Below, piece by piece: positions 1 through 5,249 of a stretch of DNA of 5,249 nt. The DNA is from Chitinophagaceae bacterium (GTDB lineage Bacteria; Bacteroidota; Bacteroidia; Chitinophagales; Chitinophagaceae): positions 1 to 5,249 of the forward strand of contig JAGNOY010000177.1 of assembly GCA_017989935.1 (NCBI GenBank). The letters run 5' to 3'. The notes beneath the pieces are model-generated. The model was not told the DNA's origin and did not search any database. It saw only the letters and a program-made list of their open reading frames with translations. Position numbers and translations under genes: made by a program. Position 1 is the stretch's first letter, and each line of letters begins with the position of its first letter.

Positions 1-63
1 AAGCACATTTGCAAGGTGGATAATTTATTTTTATACACGAATTCACAGCCCTAATAGCAGCAG

Positions 64-82
64 TAAATTTTTTTTTAAAAAA
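64..82 (+). promoter_or_regulatory. Weak candidate promoter and A/T tract upstream of nadA
   Basis: TAAATTTT at 64-71 differs by one base from the Bacteroidota -7 box TAnnTTTG. It runs into nine T (68-76) followed by six A (77-82), a bent or easily melted tract. No convincing TTTG -33 box lies 19-21 bases upstream, so this is only a candidate. Positions 1-63 hold no recognisable coding or RNA feature. The nadA start has an A-rich leader and no Shine-Dalgarno sequence, which is normal in this phylum. Confidence 0.2.
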
Positions 83-103
83 GAATAAAATACTATTAAT
101 ACA

Positions 104-1102
104 ATGAAAGAAGCCGTTGATAAACTCGAACAAGTTGGCTATTTAAATTTGAGCATAGATCCTTCGTTAGATTTATTTGTTGAAATAGAAAAATTGAAAA
201 AAGAGAAGAATGCTATTTTATTGGCACACTATTATCAGGAATCTGATATTCAGGATATAGCAGATTATATAGGTGATAGTTTGGGTTTGGCAAGAAAAGC
301 TCAAGATACAAAGGCTGATTTGATTGTTTTTGCTGGAGTTCATTTTATGGCAGAAACTGCTAAAATTTTAAATCCAACTAAAAAGGTCGTGCTACCTGAT
401 TTACATGCGGGTTGTTCATTGAGTGATAGTTGTCCACCCGCCTTGTTCAAAAAGTTCAAAGAGCAACATCCCGATCATTTGGTGATATCTTACATTAATT
501 GTAGTGCGGGCATTAAAGCTTTGAGTGACATTATTTGTACTTCGAGTAATGCTCAAAAAATTGTGGAGAGCTTACCGAAAGATCAGAAAATTATTTTTGC
601 TCCGGATAAAAATTTAGGTGGTTTCATCAATAAGCAAACTGGTCGTAGTATGCTTTTATGGAATGGGGCTTGTATGGTGCATGAAATTTTTAGTTTAGAG
701 AAAATCACGAAATTGAAGGTTAGGCATCCTCAGGCTAAAATGATTGCACATCCTGAATGTGAAGAGGCTGTATTAGCGATTGCAGATTTTATTGGTTCTA
801 CAACGCAACTATTGAATTATGCGAAAAATGATGATTGTAAAGAATTTATTGTAGCCACAGAAACCGGTATTCTTCATCAGATGATAAAAGATGCGCCTGA
901 TAAAACATTTATTCCTGCTCCACCAAACAATGCGTGTGCCTGTAATGATTGTCCGCACATGAAATTAAATACTTTAGAAAAATTGTATTTGTGTATGAAG
1001 TATGAATTGCCAGAATTATTGATGGATGAGGAATTACGCTTAGCTGCCAAAAAGCCAATCGATCGAATGCTTGAATTGAGTAATCAATTAGGAATTCAAT
1101 AG
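104..1102 (+). CDS. nadA: Quinolinate synthase NadA (332 aa, complete)
   Basis: NadA is a cytoplasmic [4Fe-4S] enzyme that condenses iminoaspartate (from NadB) with dihydroxyacetone phosphate to give quinolinate, the precursor that NadC takes on to NAD. Visible family motifs are AHYYQ at residues 41-45, GDSLGLA at 57-63, CTSSNA at 145-150, APDKNLG at 166-172, HPEC at 216-219 and ETG at 253-255. The three expected cluster cysteines are Cys104 (in HAGCSL), Cys190 (in WNGACMVHE) and Cys283 (in NDCPHM). Cys278 and Cys280 lie just before the last, giving the cysteine-rich patch CACNDC. The length is normal for Bacteroidota NadA and the enzyme looks intact. The ATG at 104 is chosen because the short leader before the LFVEIEKLKKEKNAI segment matches the usual family N-terminus. 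nadB and nadC are not beside it, so it is probably transcribed alone. Identification is secure. Confidence 0.97.
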   Translation: MKEAVDKLEQVGYLNLSIDPSLDLFVEIEKLKKEKNAILLAHYYQESDIQDIADYIGDSLGLARKAQDTKADLIVFAGVHFMAETAKILNPTKKVVLPDLHAGCSLSDSCPPALFKKFKEQHPDHLVISYINCSAGIKALSDIICTSSNAQKIVESLPKDQKIIFAPDKNLGGFINKQTGRSMLLWNGACMVHEIFSLEKITKLKVRHPQAKMIAHPECEEAVLAIADFIGSTTQLLNYAKNDDCKEFIVATETGILHQMIKDAPDKTFIPAPPNNACACNDCPHMKLNTLEKLYLCMKYELPELLMDEELRLAAKKPIDRMLELSNQLGIQ

Positions 1103-1118
1103 GTGTTTGGGTGTATTG

Positions 1119-1151
1119 CGGCAAGGATAGTAGCGAAAAGCCCGCATACCG
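1119..1151 (+). repeat. Direct-repeat unit, copy 1
   Basis: Bounded by CGG (1119-1121) and CCG (1149-1151), with the core GTAGCGAAAAGCCCG at 1130-1144. The 27 bases from 1125 align with copy 2 at 21 positions with six mismatches, mostly transitions, and one gap. The segment can also fold on itself: TGCGG at 1117-1121 pairs with CCGCA at 1142-1146, extended by two pairs across a single bulged T. Confidence 0.6.
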
Positions 1152-1200
1152 AATGGCTTGACGAAATAATATTTTACTAAACAGATTATAGCCGATTCGG
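1149..1200 (+). other. Inverted repeat / long-loop hairpin linking the two units
   Basis: CCGAATGGC at 1149-1157 pairs with GCCGATTCGG at 1191-1200: nine base pairs with one bulged G (1194), closing an AT-rich loop of 33 bases. The stem joins the end of copy 1 to the start of copy 2, so the two copies would be held side by side in a folded transcript. The stem is seen in the sequence; folding in the cell is inferred. There is no U-run right after it, so it does not look like a standard intrinsic terminator. Confidence 0.45.
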
Positions 1201-1232
1201 AAGAGGACTTGTAGCGGATAGCCTGTATGCCG
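1198..1232 (+). repeat. Direct-repeat unit, copy 2
   Basis: Bounded like copy 1 by CGG (1198-1200) and CCG (1230-1232), with the core GTAGCGGATAGCCTG at 1211-1225. It starts 79 bases after copy 1. GCGG at 1214-1217 can form a short hairpin with CCGC at 1230-1233. The same order of blocks in both copies (CGG, GGA, TAGCG, AGCC, AT, CCG) points to an old duplication or a two-domain structure and not to chance similarity. Confidence 0.6.
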
Positions 1233-1295
1233 CCCAAAATAGTGAGAATAATCGTGTATTAATCTCTGTTTTCGGAGCATACATCAATTAATTCG

Positions 1296-1323
1296 TTTGC
1301 CTTTTGAATAAATATTATATTTG
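1296..1323 (+). promoter_or_regulatory. Bacteroidota-type promoter for the DUF6029/Omp28 operon
   Basis: TATATTTG at 1316-1323 is an exact match to the Bacteroidota -7 consensus TAnnTTTG. A TTTG at 1296-1299 could be the -33 box, but the 16-base gap is a little shorter than the usual 19 or so. Transcription would begin near 1329-1332, leaving a leader of about 10 bases before the ATG at 1341. This supports separate transcription from nadA. Confidence 0.5.
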
Positions 1324-1340
1324 TTTTTTAAAGCTGATTC

Positions 1341-2924
1341 ATGAAGAAAATCTTACTAGTGATAATGGGTATATGCCCAATGATTTTATTTGCACAAAAT
1401 GGAAATTTGTCGGGAGATTTAATGATGACAGTAAATTTTTTTCAAAGAGATACAAATATTAAGGCTTCGGGTAATCAGTTGTATGATAATTTATTAAGCG
1501 GTGGTGAAGGATGGTTAGGTTTGCGTTATTCATCTCATGGATTTACTGGTACGGTGAGGTTTGATGCGTTTCATAATTCTAATTTACAGAATCCTACATC
1601 TGCATTGAGTGCAGCAGGATTAGGGATGTTTAGTTTGAGTAAAGAGGTTAAAGGTTTAACAATTACAGCTGGGCATGTATATGATCAAATTGGGAGTGGA
1701 ATTATTTTTCGTGCTTATGAAGATCGTGGATTGTTGATTGATAATGCGCTGTTTGGCTTGCATTTGAAATATAAGTTAAACAAGTATTTAACTGTGAAAG
1801 GTTTCACGGGGCAAACAAAGAAATTGTTTGAGCGTTACAGTCCAATTATTAAAGGATTTAATGCCGAAGCTGATTTTGACTTAGGAAAGAAAGCACATAT
1901 TACGCCGGGTATTGGGATAGTGAATCGAACCATGGATCAAGCAAGTATGGATGCTGTGATTTCTACAATTAATAGTTACCCCTTAAATAAGCGTTTTGTA
2001 CCAACTTATAATTCTTATGCTTCTACTATTTATTACACCTTAAATTGGGGAGATTTTTCGATGTATTCAGAATCGGCAGTTAAAAGTAAAGAGGCTATTG
2101 CCACTGAAGCAGGGTTGGTGGATAGATCTGGATATAGTATGTTTACAACCATCGGTTATGGCAGAGCCAAGTGGGCTATCAATAGTTCATTTAGAAGTAC
2201 TGAAAATTTTGTGATGAGATCATCTCCGAATGAATCCTTGCTTAGAGGTTTGTATAATTGGGAACCAATTATTGCACAAATTCGACCTCAAAGATTGATT
2301 GCGCGTTATACTCCACCTTCACAGGATTTGTCGGAATTTGCAGTAGCATTGAATGGTACCTTGACTCCTAATGAAAATATCACAGCCAATTTAAATTATA
2401 CAAATATCAATTCACAACAAGGCGATACTTTATATAGAGAGGTGTTTGGAGATGTTGAGATTAGAAGTTTGGAAAAATTTATTTTTCATGTGGGGGCACA
2501 ATATTTGGTATATAATCAAGCATTGTATCAGCAAAAGGTTAAGGAGCTTTATCCTAATATTCATGCTATTACGCCTTTTTTAGAAGTGGTCTATAAAGTG
2601 AATGAGAAAAAATCTGTGCGTACAGAATTGCAGTATATGCATACCAAGCAAGATTTCGGTTCTTGGGCTTTTGCATTGCTTGAATTTAATATTGCTTCGA
2701 AAGTTAGTTTAGCTCTTTCTGATATGTATAATATTAGTCCAAATTTAAAGCATGTGGATAAGGCTCATCATTATCCGAATGTATTTTTGGCTTATACAAA
2801 AGGACCGAATAGATTTACTGCTCAGTATGTGAAGCAAGTTGAAGGGATTAATTGTACAGGGGGAGTTTGTAGATATGAGCCAGCATTTAGTGGTTTTAGA
2901 ATAGGCGTAATTTCAACATTTTAA
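1341..2924 (+). CDS. DUF6029-like outer-membrane beta-barrel protein (527 aa)
   Basis: Function is unknown; it is predicted to sit in the outer membrane. Residues 1-18 form a signal peptide (MKK, hydrophobic core, cleavage after LFA before QNG). The mature protein is rich in alternating aromatic/polar beta-strand patterns and ends in Phe (ISTF), as many outer-membrane barrels do. The segment AGHVYDQIGSGIIFRAYEDR at 110-129 and the C-terminal CTGGVCRYEPAFSGFRIGV (505-523) recall the DUF6029 family, which I recognise by pattern and not by search. The only cysteines in the mature chain are Cys505 and Cys510 within CTGGVC, a likely disulfide or metal pair. The ATG at 1341 is chosen because it gives the signal peptide and follows a good promoter box; there is no Shine-Dalgarno sequence. 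It is followed after 14 bases by the Omp28-type lipoprotein gene, so the two are probably co-transcribed. A porin or transporter role is possible but unsupported. Confidence 0.8.
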   Translation: MKKILLVIMGICPMILFAQNGNLSGDLMMTVNFFQRDTNIKASGNQLYDNLLSGGEGWLGLRYSSHGFTGTVRFDAFHNSNLQNPTSALSAAGLGMFSLSKEVKGLTITAGHVYDQIGSGIIFRAYEDRGLLIDNALFGLHLKYKLNKYLTVKGFTGQTKKLFERYSPIIKGFNAEADFDLGKKAHITPGIGIVNRTMDQASMDAVISTINSYPLNKRFVPTYNSYASTIYYTLNWGDFSMYSESAVKSKEAIATEAGLVDRSGYSMFTTIGYGRAKWAINSSFRSTENFVMRSSPNESLLRGLYNWEPIIAQIRPQRLIARYTPPSQDLSEFAVALNGTLTPNENITANLNYTNINSQQGDTLYREVFGDVEIRSLEKFIFHVGAQYLVYNQALYQQKVKELYPNIHAITPFLEVVYKVNEKKSVRTELQYMHTKQDFGSWAFALLEFNIASKVSLALSDMYNISPNLKHVDKAHHYPNVFLAYTKGPNRFTAQYVKQVEGINCTGGVCRYEPAFSGFRIGVISTF

Positions 2925-2938
2925 TTAAATATACATTT

Positions 2939-3838
2939 ATGAAAAAGGCATGTTTAGGGATTAGTTTGATTTCGGTTCTTTTCTTTTCTTGTAAGGAACA
3001 AATTCCAAGTGGTTTGGTATTAACTCAATTAGCATCGAATGATACTACTTATGTTACACCTACATTAGAAACGCCTCAAGCCAAGGTGGTTGTGATAGAA
3101 GAATTAACAGGTGCGCGTTGCACTAATTGTCCTAAAGGTACTGCTATACTAAAGCAGTTTGAAGAAGATAATCCTGGTAGGGTTATATTAACAGCTTTGC
3201 ATTCAGGATTTTTAACCACACCTCCTGATGGTGCTGCATTTGATTTTAGAAATGCGGATGCTGATGCACTTAGGTTATTTTTTAATGAAGGTGATCCTGC
3301 AAAGCCGGGTGCTACGTTTGATCGAGTAAAAGCTACAACAGGCAATAGCGCAGGTTTTTACTTTGTGAGTAAAGGTCAAACTGGTTCTGACTGGTTAGAT
3401 ATGTTGCCTACAAGATTAAGTAAAGCCACACCTGTAAATATTCATTTAACATCGCAGTATTCGAGTGCTGATAATAAGGCTGAAATCAAAGTCAAAATTG
3501 CCTTTACATCAGATGTTACTGAAAAACTTGGATTGACTTTATATGTGTTGGAAAATGGTAAGAAGGATATTCAAGAAGATACTGATTTAGGGGAAATACC
3601 AGATTATGAATTTAATCATATCTTAAGAAAGATTATAACACCAACAGGTGGGGAGTTAATTTTAGATAGTTTAAATACTAAAGTAGCAGGCAGGGTTTTA
3701 GAAAAGACCTTGACTTTTACCCCAACACTTACTGGTGTTTCTGGAATCAATCCAGATAGTTGTGTGGTTGTTGGCATTATTCATAAATCAGGAAGCAGCA
3801 AAGAAATTTTGCACGCAGCAGAAGTACATTTAAAATAG
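2939..3838 (+). CDS. Omp28-type outer-membrane lipoprotein with a thioredoxin-like CxxC (299 aa)
   Basis: A Bacteroidota envelope lipoprotein of unknown precise role, related to the Omp28 family. Residues 1-17 are a lipoprotein signal peptide ending LFFSC, with Cys18 as the lipidated residue. Phe at -3 is a loose lipobox, acceptable in this phylum. KEQ after the Cys resembles the Lys-acidic export signal that sends some Bacteroidota lipoproteins to the cell surface. The N-terminal domain has a thioredoxin-like start: VVVIEELTGARCTNCPKG at 50-67 with the CxxC pair Cys61/Cys64, then ILTALHSGF at 83-91. The family loop with a Pro in the cis-Pro region probably falls near PGATFDR (123-129). Residues from about 165 look like a beta-sandwich domain (strands such as KAEIKVKIAF). 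One more Cys is at 275. It lies 14 bases after the DUF6029-like gene without its own evident promoter, so it is probably the second gene of that operon. Whether the CxxC is redox-active is not known. Confidence 0.85.
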   Translation: MKKACLGISLISVLFFSCKEQIPSGLVLTQLASNDTTYVTPTLETPQAKVVVIEELTGARCTNCPKGTAILKQFEEDNPGRVILTALHSGFLTTPPDGAAFDFRNADADALRLFFNEGDPAKPGATFDRVKATTGNSAGFYFVSKGQTGSDWLDMLPTRLSKATPVNIHLTSQYSSADNKAEIKVKIAFTSDVTEKLGLTLYVLENGKKDIQEDTDLGEIPDYEFNHILRKIITPTGGELILDSLNTKVAGRVLEKTLTFTPTLTGVSGINPDSCVVVGIIHKSGSSKEILHAAEVHLK

Positions 3839-3867
3839 GTAGGATTTAAGCTTAGCGTTTTTAACTT
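3839..3867. other. Convergent intergenic gap of 29 bases, no clear terminator
   Basis: The plus-strand Omp28-type gene and the minus-strand DUF3999-type gene end tail to tail here. The only symmetry is the 8-bp palindrome TAAGCTTA at 3847-3854, followed by T-rich sequence. The palindrome has no loop and is too weak to call as a bidirectional terminator, so transcripts from the two sides may overlap at their 3' ends. Confidence 0.35.
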
Positions 3868-5127
3868 TTATTGTTCTTGGAAATTGATTTTTTTGATCAT
3901 CTGTGTGGTGAGTAAAAAAAGAATGATTCCGACAATGATCAAGCCTAGCCAAACAAAAAGCTTATCATTGGTATTTGAAAATTCATCTTCATTTTTTGAA
4001 GCTTTGGGTTGTATTTTCTCAATGCCTATTTGTTGAATTGTATCAGAAATTTCATTTTCAAAATAGACTAGATCATAAGTAGGTTTTTCGAGTAGGCTAT
4101 CGCCAAAGTACAAGTAGTAAGATATGCCTGGTTGAAGTTCTGCAATAAGGTGACTATTTAGTTGATAAGCTTGAATAGATTCAAATTGTAAAGGTTCGTT
4201 ATCATCATTGTCAATAAGGATAGTAAATTGTGTTTGATGTTCTTTACCAAGAAAATAGCTTGTTTCATAGAAGTTTTGCCAGGTAGAGTTTAATTCAAAG
4301 GTTTCATGATTTTGTTCTAGAAGCCTTTTTGTTGTGTAGGTGATGTTTGTATTTTTGGAAGGCTTTTCATGGAATTCTTTGTATAGAGTTGCTTTACGCA
4401 TAAACAATTTTGGAGAGGATATTTTAAATGCTAGGTAATCTATGCTGTTAGACGGTTTACAAGTAAAGGTCAAGATGCTTTGTTTGTTGCTATCTTTTCT
4501 TGTATAGGTGAGTCCATGAACTAATTGATAACTTGGCTTACTGTTGCTATCTTTCAAGTAACCTATTTGTAAAATATTGAGCGCTTCTTGTTTGCCTAAG
4601 TGAATGCTTATTTTATAATATTGATAATCTGTTTCAGGAAATTGAATGGTTTGTATGACTTCGCTTTGATGATAAAGAATATTAGGACTAAAATTAAAAT
4701 GATCTTTGACTACATACCAAGTTTGTTGATCTTGGCTGCCGCTTATACTAATAGCTCTGTTTGCATCGGCTTGTTTCATTTTTATTTGAAGTGAACCAAT
4801 TTTATGAGCACCAACATTTTCTATGATGAGAGTTTGATCACTATCATTGGTTTCTTTGCTTATGATAGGATATTCGATAAAATGACTAGATTGTTCATTG
4901 CTAGGATTTGATTTTAGTAAAAAGGGTATTTCTTTTCCTTTCTGATCGAATAGGCGAACATCATCGTAAGATGTTTTTGATCTTGCACTTAAATCTGAAT
5001 TCAGGTTAATTCTATAAAAAGCTTTTTGTGTTACAGGTTGAACCTTAGCTTTGAATGTAAAATTTTGAGCTTGCATATGTTGTAGCCAAATGCTTAGTAT
5101 ACACAAGAAAATGAATTGTTTTCTCAT
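3868..5127 (-). CDS. DUF3999-type exported, membrane-anchored protein (419 aa)
   Basis: No biochemical function is known. A signal peptide covers residues 1-20 (cleavage after MQA, before QNF). The mature N-terminus has the DUF3999-like stretch FYRINLNSDL (37-46) and DDVRLFDQKGKEIPFLL (55-71). Residues 128-138, ISGSQDQQTWY, resemble the S-x-D-x-x-W turn of discoidin/galactose-binding-like beta-sandwich domains. A late YYLYFGD motif lies at 337-343. One hydrophobic helix at about 390-408 is followed by a short basic tail (KKINFQEQ), so most of the protein should be periplasmic with a C-terminal inner-membrane anchor. The start at 5127 lies two bases after the stop of the upstream gene, whose C-terminus looks like DUF2339; these two families commonly occur as neighbours, which supports the assignment and suggests a membrane complex. 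There is no Shine-Dalgarno sequence, so translational coupling is likely. The family call rests on motif memory and context. Confidence 0.78.
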   Translation of the reverse strand: MRKQFIFLCILSIWLQHMQAQNFTFKAKVQPVTQKAFYRINLNSDLSARSKTSYDDVRLFDQKGKEIPFLLKSNPSNEQSSHFIEYPIISKETNDSDQTLIIENVGAHKIGSLQIKMKQADANRAISISGSQDQQTWYVVKDHFNFSPNILYHQSEVIQTIQFPETDYQYYKISIHLGKQEALNILQIGYLKDSNSKPSYQLVHGLTYTRKDSNKQSILTFTCKPSNSIDYLAFKISSPKLFMRKATLYKEFHEKPSKNTNITYTTKRLLEQNHETFELNSTWQNFYETSYFLGKEHQTQFTILIDNDDNEPLQFESIQAYQLNSHLIAELQPGISYYLYFGDSLLEKPTYDLVYFENEISDTIQQIGIEKIQPKASKNEDEFSNTNDKLFVWLGLIIVGIILFLLTTQMIKKINFQEQ

Positions 5128-5129
5128 AA

Positions 5130-5249
5130 TTATTCGATTTCAGATTTAGATTGATCAATAAATAGCCCTTTGAATTTTTGATACATGAAGGCAACCAGTA
5201 AGAGTATAATGCCTAGTATGATAAATGCTGCAATTTTTCCACCTTGACT
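5130..5249 (-). CDS. C-terminal end of a membrane protein, probably DUF2339 family (partial)
   Basis: Only the last 39 codons and the TAA stop (5130-5132) are inside the window; the gene continues beyond 5249. The visible tail has one hydrophobic helix (GKIAAFIILGIILLLVAF), then an aromatic/basic exit YQKFKG and a polar end DQSKSEIE. This matches the last transmembrane helix and cytoplasmic tail I associate with the large multi-pass DUF2339 proteins. The identity is inferred mainly from that tail and from the DUF3999-type gene starting two bases downstream; 39 residues are not enough for certainty. The frame is open up to the window edge, with no sign of disruption. It was too short to be listed among long open frames. 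Confidence 0.6.
   Translation of the reverse strand, partial: SQGGKIAAFIILGIILLLVAFMYQKFKGLFIDQSKSEIE

Larger units (their letters stand above)
1118..1283. repeat. Repeat-structured intergenic element, possibly a structured RNA
   Basis: This stretch between nadA and the next operon is not coding but is clearly structured. Two blocks (1118-1160 and 1191-1235) are about 56-60% G+C by hand count, against AT-rich surroundings. They carry two imperfect direct copies of one unit (1119-1151 and 1198-1232, listed separately). A 9-bp inverted pair joins 1149-1157 to 1191-1200, and GTATGC at 1225-1230 is complementary to GCATAC at 1144-1149 and again at 1277-1282. Stop codons interrupt short reading frames on the plus strand. 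The one long minus-strand frame runs on into antisense of nadA and is judged spurious. From memory, similar segments with TAGCGGATAGCC-like cores recur between genes in many Bacteroidota genomes, but this could not be checked here. It could be a dispersed repeat, a transcription-end structure or a small RNA; the strand is not determined. Confidence 0.6.

Noticed and set aside
8..28. TTTG at 8-11 with TAATTTAT at 21-28 as a nadA promoter
   Set aside because: The second box has two mismatches to TAnnTTTG and the gap is only nine bases, far too short.
1118..1235. CRISPR-like direct repeats
   Set aside because: There are only two degenerate copies with internal inverted pairs, a single spacer-like gap and no cas genes. 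It does not fit an array.
909..1280. Minus-strand open frame of 123 codons spanning the intergenic element and the nadA 3' end
   Set aside because: Its C-terminal half is antisense to the conserved NadA Cys283 region and its N-terminal half is the repeat element. It has no recognisable domain or promoter, so it is likely spurious.
3076..3345. Minus-strand open frame of 89 codons
   Set aside because: It lies wholly inside the Omp28-type gene, antisense to its CxxC domain. It is a low-complexity Ala/Ser/Pro-rich shadow with no support.
3847..3864. TAAGCTTA palindrome plus T-run as a bidirectional terminator
   Set aside because: The palindrome has no loop and only four pairs per arm, too weak for an intrinsic terminator.
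4600..4794. Plus-strand open frame of 64 codons with hydrophobic stretches
   Set aside because: It lies inside the DUF3999-type gene on the opposite strand. Its hydrophobicity is a by-product of antisense AT-rich codons, and no start signal or homologue is recognisable.

Overview
The window looks like a piece of a Bacteroidota chromosome, possibly from the Chitinophagales/Sphingobacteriales side, though the family cannot be fixed from this sequence. The evidence is an AT-rich composition, genes without Shine-Dalgarno sequences, a -7 promoter box of the TAnnTTTG type, and Bacteroidota-typical families: a DUF6029-like outer-membrane protein, an Omp28-type lipoprotein, and a DUF2339/DUF3999 pair. 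The window holds four complete genes and the tail of a fifth. No phage, transposon, CRISPR or toxin genes are visible.

Layout. Positions 104-1102 (+) encode quinolinate synthase NadA, the iron-sulfur enzyme that makes quinolinate for de novo NAD synthesis; nadB and nadC are not adjacent. Positions 1103-1340 form a gap of 238 bases. Much of it (about 1118-1283) is a GC-richer, repeat-structured element: two imperfect direct copies of a unit of about 34 nt, start-to-start distance 79-80 nt, plus several inverted pairs. It resembles a dispersed Bacteroidota intergenic repeat or structured RNA more than a gene. A promoter-like TATATTTG box at 1316-1323 follows it.

Positions 1341-2924 and 2939-3838 (+), 14 bases apart, form a likely two-gene operon. 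The first encodes a DUF6029-like outer-membrane beta-barrel whose mature form has only two cysteines, in a C-terminal CTGGVC motif. The second encodes an Omp28-type lipoprotein with a thioredoxin-like CTNC motif. They probably work together at the outer membrane, but their function is not known.

Positions 3868-5127 (-) encode a DUF3999-type protein with a signal peptide, a periplasmic domain and one C-terminal membrane anchor. Two bases upstream of it ends a gene (5130-5249, -, partial) whose hydrophobic C-terminus fits the multi-pass DUF2339 family, the usual partner of DUF3999. This operon converges on the DUF6029/Omp28 operon across a gap of 29 bases with no clear terminator.

The most interesting parts are the repeat/RNA-like element at 1118-1283 and the cysteine-motif pairing between the barrel and its lipoprotein neighbour. 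No new multi-gene defence or metabolic system is evident.
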